From positions 1 to 64,000 of the forward strand of contig ONHK01000008.1 in assembly GCA_900317625.1 (NCBI GenBank): a stretch of 64,000 nucleotides of DNA, in the 5' to 3' direction. The DNA is from an uncultured Treponema sp. (lineage in GTDB: Bacteria; Spirochaetota; Spirochaetia; Treponematales; Treponemataceae). Of this stretch, positions 48,712 through 57,159 are shown piece by piece; positions within the stretch are counted from its first letter, which is position 1; each line of letters starts with the position of its first letter. Both the position numbers and the translations under genes were made by a program. The notes under the pieces are model-generated. The model saw only the letters and a program-made list of their open reading frames with translations. It did no database searches and was not told the origin of the DNA.

Positions 48712-49329
48712 ATGAAAAAAATATTTTCTTTAATTTGCGTATTAAGCGCACTTATTTTCGGAGCAGTTTTTACAGGATGCGATGCAGACGACAACGATTT
48801 TATCGCACCAAAAGATACTTGGTTATACAAATCAAGTTCAAAAAGTGAAAATTCCTTTACTTATTCATGGGGAGAAGATGAAAATAAAAAAACTGTTAAA
48901 TTTGACGTTTATATCAACTACGCAACAAAAGAAGGTTCTATAAAATTCAACAATGAAACAGATGAAACCGCTCAAAAAGTTCAGCCAGGATTAAACGTTA
49001 TTTTGGTTCCTCAAGCAGAAACTGAAAATGAAAAATCTTCTGTAAAAGCTTTATTTAACCTTGCAGAATCTGCAAATATTGATCAAATAGCTGTATACAA
49101 ATCATTTGAAAAAGAAGCACAGGCAGGCAATGATGATTCAACAGCAAAACCACAAACACTAGGAACAACTGCATGGACTTTTATTTACAACTTAAATAGA
49201 TTTGAAAGCATGGGAACAAAATCCATGTCAAACGAAGCAAAAAACTTGACATTAATTACAGAAATCGGAAACCTAAATTGGAAACGTGTACTCTACAATA
49301 TGCTTGGAGATAAACTTTTAGGAGAATAA
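48712..49329 (+). CDS. Lipoprotein of unknown function
   Basis: 205 residues. Signal MKKIFSLICVLSALIFGAVFTGC with lipobox VFTGC at residue 23, then a Ser/Lys/Glu-rich mature part with FNNETDETAQKVQPGLNVILVPQ. No known domain. GAGGT lies 9 nt before the ATG; it has a consensus promoter, so it may be highly expressed. Confidence 0.7.
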   Translation: MKKIFSLICVLSALIFGAVFTGCDADDNDFIAPKDTWLYKSSSKSENSFTYSWGEDENKKTVKFDVYINYATKEGSIKFNNETDETAQKVQPGLNVILVPQAETENEKSSVKALFNLAESANIDQIAVYKSFEKEAQAGNDDSTAKPQTLGTTAWTFIYNLNRFESMGTKSMSNEAKNLTLITEIGNLNWKRVLYNMLGDKLLGE

Positions 49330-49361
49330 TTCAACTTTATAAAACAAAAAAAATAATTTCC

Positions 49362-49402
49362 AAAAGCCAAAAATTGAAACAAATCTCAATTTTTGGCTTT
49401 TT
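49362..49402 (+). terminator. Terminator after the lipoprotein gene
   Basis: AAAGCCAAAAATTGA pairs with TCAATTTTTGGCTTT, followed by TTT. Confidence 0.9.
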
Positions 49403-49431
49403 TCCATTCTCCATTTTAATTTTATCCACAA

Positions 49432-49440
49432 CTTCAACAT
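49432..49440 (+). promoter_or_regulatory. DnaA-box-like 9-mer
   Basis: TTATCCACA is a perfect match to the E. coli DnaA-box consensus, in an AT-rich stretch. Only one perfect copy is visible, so it does not by itself indicate an origin. Confidence 0.25.
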
Positions 49441-49600
49441 TTTAGCTAAATAATTTCATTATCTTATTCATACAACATTTTATTCCCTGAGCCTTGAACA
49501 ACTACAATTATAACAATCTGATGCCAGGCTCCATAAACTCTATAAATTGCTCTTTTTAATTATCTTTTCCTTATACCTTACCTAACCCAAATTCCTACAT

Positions 49601-49726
49601 CCCATTCTGTCTGTGCATATTGCCCAGCTTGACTGTATAAGAGCCCCAGTTTGATTGTGCCGCTTATACAGTCTGTCTGGGCTTGCTATACAATCAGTCT
49701 GGGACGGCTGTACAGTCTGTCTGTAG
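49601..49726. repeat. Six-unit, 22-nt phased repeat array, three direct and three inverted
   Basis: Units starting at 49601, 49623 and 49645 read CCCA-N-type (CCCAGCTTGACTGTATAA as the clearest). After a short turn, three units in the opposite direction end at about 49681, 49703 and 49725 (TATACAGTCTGTCTGGG as the clearest). Consensus CCCAGNYNGAYTGTATA. The spacing is 22 nt on both sides. The central pair forms a 20-bp near-perfect inverted repeat. Confidence 0.75.
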
Positions 49727-49934
49727 TTTAAGAGTTTTCTTTTAGTTTGAGATTCGAGTTTCTAAATCACTACGGGATAAATGGCAGGGATTTAGAAAAA
49801 ACGGAAAATTTTATATTTCAGAGCTTAAAAAATGTTATGTTTATAGCGAACAGAAAGCCACTTAGATTTCTTTCTATAACAATTCCGCAATGAAAAATCT
49901 TTTTGAATCTGATTACCACATAAAATGGATTTTT

Positions 49935-50049
49935 CCTGGCATATTGCATCTCAACTACCTAGATAGTTGCATCGCACTTTCCTAGATAGTTGTACCGCAA
50001 CTTCCATGGTAAATACGACGCAAATATCTAGGTAACTGTACCACACATC
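49935..50049. repeat. Tandem array with a 23-nt period upstream of mnmG
   Basis: Five imperfect units begin at 49935, 49958, 49981, 50004 and 50027, each exactly 23 nt. The two central ones share CCTAGATAGTTG and a CGCA core. The outer units are more degenerate. The array ends 143 bp before the mnmG start. There is no open frame across it on either strand that looks real. Confidence 0.7.
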
Positions 50050-50179
50050 AGTTGGACTTTTTCTTTGCAAGCTCCAGGTAGACAAACGAACCACCGCCAT
50101 TCCAGTTCTCGGATTTTGAGATTCCTCCCCCATCCATAAAAATAAAAAGGAAAATGTTTATCAATTGAAAAAAAATCGC

Positions 50180-50185
50180 TATAAT
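50180..50185 (+). promoter_or_regulatory. -10 box of a leaderless promoter for mnmG
   Basis: TATAAT ends 7 nt before the ATG at 50193. No Shine-Dalgarno lies between. Confidence 0.6.
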
Positions 50186-50192
50186 TTGCGTT

Positions 50193-52250
50193 ATGTCTGG
50201 TTTTTATGATTTTTATGATGTGGTTGTAGTTGGCGCAGGTCACGCCGGAATTGAAGCTTGTCTGGCAGCTGCCAGAATGGGACTAAAAACGCTTGTTGTA
50301 ACGCAATCCCCGGACGCAATTGGACGAATGAGCTGCAATCCTTCGATTGGCGGCATTGCAAAAGGAAATATTGTACGCGAGATTGACGCGCTCGGTGGCG
50401 AAATGGGAAAACTTATCGACCGCTCGATGATTCAGTTCAGAATGTTGAACAAAAGCCGTGGTCCTGCGGTTCAGGCACCAAGAAGCCAGGCTGATAAAAT
50501 CACCTATTCTCAGATTGCACGAAAAACCTTGGAATCCACACCGAATCTGTTTACGTTGATGGACACGGTTATCGATATTCTTACGGCGGAAAGCTCTACA
50601 GAAATGCCACCGGATTCTGACAGTTCAGCTGAAATCGGAACAATTCCTGGTGAAAAACGCGGAAATCCAGACAAAAATAGCATTGGCGGAAAAAGACTAA
50701 AGGTAACAGGAATTGTCACAGAACGAGGACGGATTATTCCTTGCCGTGCTGTCGTCCTTACAACAGGAACTTTTTTGGGCGGCAGAATTTTTATCGGTGA
50801 ATACGATGCCCCTTGCGGAAGAATCGGAGAACCAGCCGCTTATGGACTTACAGCAAGCCTGCACAAACTTGGATTTACAACAGGACGGCTAAAAACTGGA
50901 ACTCCACCAAGAATCTTAAAATCTACAATTGATTTTTCAAAGCTTGAAATCAACAATGGTGATAATGAAATTGTTCCATTCAGTTTTGATGATGAAAAAG
51001 TTGAACGACCGCTAGTTCCTTGCCACGTTGTCTACACGAACAATGAGACACATAAAATTATCCGCGAAAATATCGGAAGAAGTCCTCTTTACAGCGGAAA
51101 AATCAGCGGAATCGGACCTCGCTATTGCCCAAGCATTGAAGACAAGGTTATGCGATTTGCAGAACGCGAGCGTCATCAGATTTTTGTAGAACCAGAAGGT
51201 CTTGAAACTGATGAAATGTATATGAACGGACTTTCATCTTCTTTGCCGGAATGTGTACAGGACGCATTTATGCGCACAATGCCGGGTTTTGAGCATGCAG
51301 TTCAGAGCAGACCTGGTTACGCAGTTGAATATGATTATGTTGAACCGACCCAACTCTATCCTTCACTTGAAACAAAACGTGTTTCCGGGCTTTTTGACGC
51401 AGGACAGATAAATGGAACTTCCGGTTACGAGGAAGCGGCTGGTCAGGGAATTATCGCTGGAATCAATGCAGGTTTGTATTCCCGCGCGCACAAAGATTTT
51501 TGCGGTCCTCTTTGCGAAATCCCGCACGACCTGAACGGAACTCCTATCAGCATGGAACCAGGCGCATTCTGCACAAAGGCAGTTTTGAATGCCGCCGAAC
51601 AAAAGCGTTTTTATGAAATCAGCGAAAACATCAACGCTCGGCTCAACGATTTTGAAAATCAAAGCCAAAAACAAGCTGGTTTTGAACATTTTTATGACAT
51701 TCCAGAATGGAAACCTCTTGTACTTGGACGCGATGAAGCTTATATCGGCGTTTTAATTGATGATTTGGTTACTCTTGGAACAAAAGAACCATACCGAATG
51801 TTCACCGCACGCGCAGAATATCGCCTTAAACTAAGACACGACACCGCAGACCAAAGGCTTACAAAATACGCATTTGAAGCTGGACTTAAAACCAAAGCCC
51901 AGCTGGAAAAAATTGAAGCAAAATACGCGCAGATTAACGAAATTGTTTCTCTTCTTTTAAAAAAGCCACAGACCGAAAATCCTGGCTACCCGGAAAAAAT
52001 CTGGAACGAAGCGCAGATTGAATTTAAGTACAAATATTACATTGAAAAGCAGGATAAACGTATTGAAAAAATGCACAAAATGGAAAATGTGAAAATTCCT
52101 GCAAACTTTGATTACGGCGCAATTCCATCGCTGAGCGCAGAAAGCCGCAACAAACTCGAAAAAGTGCGACCGCTAACATTAGGTCAGGCAGAACGAATCA
52201 GCGGAATACGAAATTCGGATATTATGCTGCTTATGGTGTATTTGCGTTAA
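50193..52250 (+). CDS. mnmG: tRNA uridine-5-carboxymethylaminomethyl modification enzyme MnmG (GidA)
   Basis: 685 residues. FAD-binding GAGHAGIEA (about residues 14-22), [51 protein letters not shown] and the C-terminal [12 protein letters not shown] are all present. With MnmE it modifies U34 of several tRNAs. It is about 55 residues longer than usual: a Ser/Pro/Glu-rich insert of about 40 residues (near 130-170) lies between the strand ILTAESS and VTGIVTERG. The last 4 nt overlap the convergent methyltransferase gene. Confidence 0.93.
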   Translation: MSGFYDFYDVVVVGAGHAGIEACLAAARMGLKTLVVTQSPDAIGRMSCNPSIGGIAKGNIVREIDALGGEMGKLIDRSMIQFRMLNKSRGPAVQAPRSQADKITYSQIARKTLESTPNLFTLMDTVIDILTAESSTEMPPDSDSSAEIGTIPGEKRGNPDKNSIGGKRLKVTGIVTERGRIIPCRAVVLTTGTFLGGRIFIGEYDAPCGRIGEPAAYGLTASLHKLGFTTGRLKTGTPPRILKSTIDFSKLEINNGDNEIVPFSFDDEKVERPLVPCHVVYTNNETHKIIRENIGRSPLYSGKISGIGPRYCPSIEDKVMRFAERERHQIFVEPEGLETDEMYMNGLSSSLPECVQDAFMRTMPGFEHAVQSRPGYAVEYDYVEPTQLYPSLETKRVSGLFDAGQINGTSGYEEAAGQGIIAGINAGLYSRAHKDFCGPLCEIPHDLNGTPISMEPGAFCTKAVLNAAEQKRFYEISENINARLNDFENQSQKQAGFEHFYDIPEWKPLVLGRDEAYIGVLIDDLVTLGTKEPYRMFTARAEYRLKLRHDTADQRLTKYAFEAGLKTKAQLEKIEAKYAQINEIVSLLLKKPQTENPGYPEKIWNEAQIEFKYKYYIEKQDKRIEKMHKMENVKIPANFDYGAIPSLSAESRNKLEKVRPLTLGQAERISGIRNSDIMLLMVYLR

Positions 52251-53017
52251 GTTCGAAGGACATCCACGATGTGTGTGCCGGCTCCCAACAGCTCAGGGCG
52301 CTCGCTTATGGAGATTGTGTAATCTATAAAAAGTTTGAATGTCTCTTCGTCCATCGCATTAAGTTGAGCGCGCATATAATCTGAAGCTCCTTCCTGGCTG
52401 AACATTTTTACGCGCTCAAGACCGGATTTTTTCTGGATTTCATTTACATCTTCAAGCCGCAGATAGCTGTACAAATCTTCCGGGGCTGTAACACAATGAA
52501 AATCCTCTGAAATCGCACCATTGGCAAGCAAATCTTTTATTTTATTTTTTCCAAAACAATACTGAAGAACCGCATAATCATTTAAAATATACGCAACAAA
52601 AATTATTCCGCCGTTTTTTGTAACGCGTTTTATCTGGTTCAGGGCACACAAACGCTCTTCCTGCGAGTGCAGATGATACATCGGACCAAAACAAATTGTA
52701 ATATCAAATTTATTTTCATCCAAAAACGAAAGGTCAAGCGCATTCCCTTGCCACGTTTTTATTTTTTCATGCTTTGAACGCAGAACCTCAAGATTTCGTG
52801 GTACAAGCTCAACCGCTGTAACTTCGTGCCCAAGATGACAAAGTTCCACCGAATACCGACCAGTTCCAGCGCCAACATCAAGAATTTTCAGATTTTCGCG
52901 CCCTTCAATCATCTTTTTAATATGATGCATGCTAGTGGAAAATTCCACCAGCCCATGCCGCGTCCGAAGCCGATGCTCCTCGTTGAATTTATTGTAGTAT
53001 TTTTCGATATTTGTCAT
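52247..53017 (-). CDS. SAM-dependent methyltransferase (class I)
   Basis: 256 residues from the ATG at 53017 (a TTG at 53029 is the alternative). Motif [16 protein letters not shown] (about residues 44-58) followed by VTAVELV, then [10 protein letters not shown] and a long C-terminal part. The substrate is unknown; the fold is that of small-molecule methyltransferases. It overlaps the adenosine deaminase gene upstream by 29 nt, so the two are co-expressed. Confidence 0.8.
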   Translation of the reverse strand: MTNIEKYYNKFNEEHRLRTRHGLVEFSTSMHHIKKMIEGRENLKILDVGAGTGRYSVELCHLGHEVTAVELVPRNLEVLRSKHEKIKTWQGNALDLSFLDENKFDITICFGPMYHLHSQEERLCALNQIKRVTKNGGIIFVAYILNDYAVLQYCFGKNKIKDLLANGAISEDFHCVTAPEDLYSYLRLEDVNEIQKKSGLERVKMFSQEGASDYMRAQLNAMDEETFKLFIDYTISISERPELLGAGTHIVDVLRT

Positions 53018-54023
53018 ATTTTTCGTCAACTTTTTTGCACCAAGACTCTTTTTCTGAATCAGGCAGATAAGTTGCGTTGAATCCGTTTTTAATCAAGGTT
53101 TTTATTTCTTCAAGAGAAAAATTTGACTCGCTGTAAAGTTTATAAAATTCATCGCACAGCGAAACTTTAAAGAAAACCGGATCATCTGTGTTCACTGTAA
53201 CAAAAAGTCCGCGGTCAAAAAATTCACGGATTGGATGTTCAGCAATTGATTTTACATATTTTTTTGTAAAAACATTGCTCGTAGGGCAAACCTCAAGAAC
53301 AATATTTCGTTCCTTTAAAGTTTCCATCAGTTTTTCATCCTGAATTGCAGAAATGCAGTGCCCAACCCTGTCAACATGAAGAAGATCTATTGCTTCCCAA
53401 ATTGATTCCGGCCCAACATCTTCGCCCGCATGCGCAACAACTTTGTATCCTTCTTTTTTGGCAAGCTCAAAAACCGGCTCATAATCGCGGCAAGGACCTT
53501 TTACTTCTGCACCGCCAAGCCCGATTCCAATAATATTTTCACTAGGAAATTTCTTCAGAAGATTATAATTGTTCATCGCATTTTCAAGACCAAAAGTGCG
53601 GCTAACATCCATTAAAAGTTTTACAGTAATGCCATGTTTTTCCTTGATTTCCGCAATTTTTTTATCAAAAACCTTCACCATCTCTTCATATTTAAAGCCA
53701 TTTTTAAGAAATGAAGTCGGCGCAAAAAACGCTTCCGTGTAAACAATCCCATTTTCAACAAGATATTTTGCCAAATCATCAAAAATATAGTCAAAATCCT
53801 GAACCGAAGTATAAAGCTGCTGAATTTTTATAAATGCCTGAATAAAACCGTTCAAATCCTCGTAAGTAAAAAGCTCCTTTATTTCCTTGTCAGAAATTTC
53901 CTGGCCCTTGTTTTTTTTGTACAAAGCCTTTATCGAGTCAATCGAAGGAACTGCTTCAATATGGATATGAACTTCCGCCTTTGGAACAGCTTTTACCAAT
54001 TTATAAAATTCTTCTTTGTTCAT
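52989..54023 (-). CDS. add: Adenosine deaminase family protein
   Basis: 344 residues. Zinc ligands: HIHIE (HxH, about 18-20), HAGED (His and Glu, about 200), RVGHCI and NTDDPVFF. The first motif reads HIHIEAV where most family members have HxHxxG, so a G is replaced by A next to the metal site. It deaminates adenosine or a related adenine compound. The next gene encodes a methyltransferase, which could fit purine or SAM-cycle metabolism, but this is a guess. Confidence 0.82.
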   Translation of the reverse strand: MNKEEFYKLVKAVPKAEVHIHIEAVPSIDSIKALYKKNKGQEISDKEIKELFTYEDLNGFIQAFIKIQQLYTSVQDFDYIFDDLAKYLVENGIVYTEAFFAPTSFLKNGFKYEEMVKVFDKKIAEIKEKHGITVKLLMDVSRTFGLENAMNNYNLLKKFPSENIIGIGLGGAEVKGPCRDYEPVFELAKKEGYKVVAHAGEDVGPESIWEAIDLLHVDRVGHCISAIQDEKLMETLKERNIVLEVCPTSNVFTKKYVKSIAEHPIREFFDRGLFVTVNTDDPVFFKVSLCDEFYKLYSESNFSLEEIKTLIKNGFNATYLPDSEKESWCKKVDEKYDKYRKILQ

Positions 54024-54351
54024 AATCGTCTCCAGAGTTTTTCCTAACTTGTTTATCGGTTGATTTTCTCATTAACTTTAACTTTTTTTCAAGAAATAAA
54101 AATTTAATATCAGAAGGGCGTCTGCCCTACGTCTCAAACCTTCGGTTTTCGCCTACCCCTCCGACACAGGACCTCGCAAGCTGGTCCAATTCTAAATCAC
54201 ATATTTTAAAATTTTGCAAGAAAAATAGTTTTCTAAATTTATGTTATTAATCTTGTATAAAAACGCTAGTAATAGTATAGTTTTAATTGCGCAAACGCTA
54301 TATATAGTGTTGCGTTTTTTTTACGCTTAATAAAAAAAGGATGGGAACAAA
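54024..54351 (+). promoter_or_regulatory. nrdD promoter region with two NrdR boxes and a dispersed repeat
   Basis: NrdR-box-like 16-mers lie at 54263-54278 (ACGCTAGTAATAGTAT) and 54295-54310 (ACGCTATATATAGTGT; consensus ACACTATATATAGTGT), 32 bp apart, i.e. three helical turns, the known tandem arrangement. The second box lies inside a CGCAA/TTGCG hairpin followed by T8 (54290-54322). A dispersed repeat occupies 54114-54187. Confidence 0.75.
54114..54187. repeat. Dispersed repeat, copy 1
   Basis: Shares GGGCG, GCCCTACGTCT, AAACC, CGGTTTT and CTACCC in order with 56528-56605; it differs mainly in the 5' hairpin and the 3' third. Confidence 0.65.
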
Positions 54352-56514
54352 GTGAAAATAATCAAGCGCAATGGCGAAGAAGTAATTTTTGACATAAGAA
54401 AAATTGTTACAGCTATAGAAAAGGCAAATGCCGCAGTTCCAGAAAGCGACCGAATCTCTGAAGAATACATCCAGGCTGTAGCCTCAAAAGTTGCAAATCA
54501 GTGCCATGCCAGCAAAGTAGAACTTAACGTAGAAGCAATTCAGGATCTTGTAGAAACTGAGCTTATGCGCATCGGTGCATTCAACATCGCAAAACTTTAC
54601 ATAACTTATCGCTACCGCCACATGCTTATGCGCAAGCAGAATTCCACAGACAAGCAGATTCTTTCGCTTTTGGAATGTGCAAACGAGGAAGTAAAACAGG
54701 AAAATTCAAACAAAAATTCAACTGTAGTTTCTGTCCAGCGCGACTACATGGCAGGCGAAGTCTCTAAAGACATAACAAAACGATTTCTTTTGGACGAAGA
54801 CATTGTTCAAGCTCATAACGAAGGAATTCTGCATTTCCACGACGCGGATTATTTTGCACAGCACATGCACAACTGCGACCTTGTAAACCTTGAGGACATG
54901 CTCCAGAACGGAACAGTTATCAGCGGCACAAAAATTGACCGTCCACATTCATTTTCAACAGCCTGCAACATTGCAACACAGATTATTGCGCAGGTAGCTT
55001 CATCTCAATACGGCGGCCAGAGCGTTTCACTTGCTCACCTTGCACCATTTGTAGACGTAAGCCGCAAAAAGATTGCAAAAGAACTTGCAGAAACAGAAGA
55101 AGAAACTGGAATCAAATTCTCAAAGGAACAATTTGACGCAATTGTAAAGCGTCGCCTTGCAGACGAAATTGCGCGCGGTGTCCAGACAATCCAGTATCAG
55201 GTTGTAACCCTTATGACAACAAATGGTCAAAGTCCTTTTGTTACAGTTTTCATGTATCTTAACGAAGCAAAAAACGAACAGGAAAAAGCTGATCTTGCCC
55301 TTATAATTGAAGAAGTTTTAAAACAGCGTTACAAAGGCGTAAAAAACGAAAAAGGCTACTGGGTTACTCCAGCATTCCCAAAACTAATTTACGTCCTTGA
55401 GCCAGACAACATAACAGAAGGCGCAAAATATTACTACCTTACAGAACTTGCCGCAAAATGCACTTCAAAACGGCTTGTTCCAGACTATATCTCTGAAAAG
55501 AAAATGTTCGAATTAAAAGAAGGAAACTGCTACCCTTGCATGGGCTGCCGCTCATTCCTTACCGTTTACCGCGATGAAACAGGTCGCCCGAAATTCTACG
55601 GAAGATTCAACCAGGGCGTTGTAACAATCAACCTTGTTGATGTTGCCTGCTCTTCTGGAAAAGACATCAATTTGTTCTGGAAAATATTCGACGAACGCCT
55701 TGAGCTCTGCAAACGCGCCCTTATGCTCCGCCACAAACGGCTTTTGGGAACACCTTCAGACGTTGCCCCGATTCTTTGGCAGAACGGCGCACTTGCCCGC
55801 CTTGAAAAAGGTGAAAAAATCGACAAGCTGCTGTTCAACGGCTACTCAACAATCTCTCTTGGCTACGCAGGTCTTTGCGAATGTGTCCGCTACATGAAAG
55901 GCAAACCTCATACAGATCCAAGCGCAACGCCATTCGCTTTGGACATAATGCGCTACATGAACAAAAAATGCGCAGAATGGCGCGACCAGACAAACATCGC
56001 ATTCAGCCTTTACGGAACACCGCTTGAGTCAACAACATACAAATTTGCAAAATCATTAAAACGCAGATTTGGCGAAATTGCCGGCGTAACAGACAAAAAT
56101 TACATCACAAACAGCTATCATGTTCACGTAACAGAACCAATCGACGCATTCCAAAAACTTACATTCGAAAGCCAGTTCCAGGAACTTTCTCCAGGCGGCG
56201 CAGTAAGCTACGTTGAAGTTCCAAACATGGAGCAGAACATTCCGGCAGTAATGGCAGTCCTTAAACACATCTACGAAAACATAATGTATGCGGAACTGAA
56301 CACAAAATCAGACTGCTGCCAAAAATGCGGCTACACAGGTGAAATCCAAGTTGTGGAAGACAACGACGGAAAACTCATCTGGAAATGTCCACAATGCGGC
56401 AACACAGACCAGACAACAATGAACGTCGCGCGCCGAACCTGTGGCTACATCGGAACCCAATACTGGAACCAGGGACGAACCCAGGAAATCAAGGAACGAG
56501 TTCTGCACTTATAG
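54352..56514 (+). CDS. nrdD: Anaerobic ribonucleoside-triphosphate reductase
   Basis: 720 residues from a GTG start with AAGGATGGGA upstream. An N-terminal ATP-cone (MKIIKRNGEEVIFDIRKIVTAIEKA, 1-95) is followed by the catalytic domain, the C-terminal zinc-binding CCQKCGYTGE...CPQCGNTD and the glycyl-radical RRTCGYIG (G near 700). It makes deoxynucleotides without oxygen and needs the activase NrdG (56621-57130). NrdR boxes upstream indicate repression when deoxynucleotide levels are high. Confidence 0.95.
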   Translation: MKIIKRNGEEVIFDIRKIVTAIEKANAAVPESDRISEEYIQAVASKVANQCHASKVELNVEAIQDLVETELMRIGAFNIAKLYITYRYRHMLMRKQNSTDKQILSLLECANEEVKQENSNKNSTVVSVQRDYMAGEVSKDITKRFLLDEDIVQAHNEGILHFHDADYFAQHMHNCDLVNLEDMLQNGTVISGTKIDRPHSFSTACNIATQIIAQVASSQYGGQSVSLAHLAPFVDVSRKKIAKELAETEEETGIKFSKEQFDAIVKRRLADEIARGVQTIQYQVVTLMTTNGQSPFVTVFMYLNEAKNEQEKADLALIIEEVLKQRYKGVKNEKGYWVTPAFPKLIYVLEPDNITEGAKYYYLTELAAKCTSKRLVPDYISEKKMFELKEGNCYPCMGCRSFLTVYRDETGRPKFYGRFNQGVVTINLVDVACSSGKDINLFWKIFDERLELCKRALMLRHKRLLGTPSDVAPILWQNGALARLEKGEKIDKLLFNGYSTISLGYAGLCECVRYMKGKPHTDPSATPFALDIMRYMNKKCAEWRDQTNIAFSLYGTPLESTTYKFAKSLKRRFGEIAGVTDKNYITNSYHVHVTEPIDAFQKLTFESQFQELSPGGAVSYVEVPNMEQNIPAVMAVLKHIYENIMYAELNTKSDCCQKCGYTGEIQVVEDNDGKLIWKCPQCGNTDQTTMNVARRTCGYIGTQYWNQGRTQEIKERVLHL

Positions 56515-56527
56515 TTCAAAATTTAAA

Positions 56528-56605
56528 AGGGCGGACAACCGCCCTACGTCTAAACCCTACGGTTTTAGACTACCCACCGTGCGGGGAGAACCCCGCAACG
56601 CCCCC
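56528..56605. repeat. Dispersed repeat, copy 2, between nrdD and nrdG
   Basis: Hairpins GGGCGG-ACAA-CCGCCC, GTCTAAAACC-type (GTCTAAACCCTACGGTTTTA followed by GAC) and GCGGGG-AGAA-CCCCGC occur in tandem. It is the same family as 54114-54187. A REP- or MITE-like element within the operon. Confidence 0.7.
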
Positions 56606-56620
56606 ATTTTGAAGGTTTTT

Positions 56621-57130
56621 ATGTTTTACGGCACAATTAAAAAATTTGACGTGGCCGATGGCGAAGGTGTTCGCGTAAGCCTTTTTGTTTCCGGCTGCAG
56701 AAACTGTTGCGCAGGATGTTTTCAGCCACAGACATGGGATTTTAACTTCGGCAACGAATTTACAGAAGAAACCCAAAATGAAATTATAAAAGCGTTAGAG
56801 CCGCCACATATTCAGGGGTTCAGTTTGCTGGGCGGAGAACCGTTCGAACCAGAAAATCAGCAGGTTCTTGCGCCATTTTTAAAAAAACTCAAGGAAATTT
56901 ATCCCAAAAAAGACATCTGGTGCTGGACAGGATATATTTTTGAAAAAGATTTGCAGCCCGGCGGAAAACGCTACATTCCTGAATACACAGAACTCATGCT
57001 CAACTGCATTGATGTTCTTGTTGACGGTCCGTTTATTCAGGAAAAGAAAAATCTTATGCTGCGCTTCCGCGGCTCAGAAAACCAGCGGCTTCTTCACCTA
57101 AAAGATGGAGAAATCCAAAAAATAGAATAA
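56621..57130 (+). CDS. nrdG: Anaerobic ribonucleotide reductase activating protein (radical SAM)
   Basis: 169 residues from the ATG at 56621 (GAAGG box). The radical-SAM cluster motif is CRNCCAGC (CxxxCxxC, about 26-33), followed by LLGGEPFEP and the WCWTGYIFE segment. It generates the glycyl radical of NrdD. It is separated from nrdD by a dispersed repeat rather than directly coupled. Confidence 0.93.
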   Translation: MFYGTIKKFDVADGEGVRVSLFVSGCRNCCAGCFQPQTWDFNFGNEFTEETQNEIIKALEPPHIQGFSLLGGEPFEPENQQVLAPFLKKLKEIYPKKDIWCWTGYIFEKDLQPGGKRYIPEYTELMLNCIDVLVDGPFIQEKKNLMLRFRGSENQRLLHLKDGEIQKIE

Positions 57131-57159
57131 ATTTCCGCACGCAACACAAGCGGCGCGGA

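Noticed and set aside
49601-50049. CRISPR array
   Set aside because: Periods of 22-23 nt leave no room for spacers, units are degenerate, and no cas genes are present.
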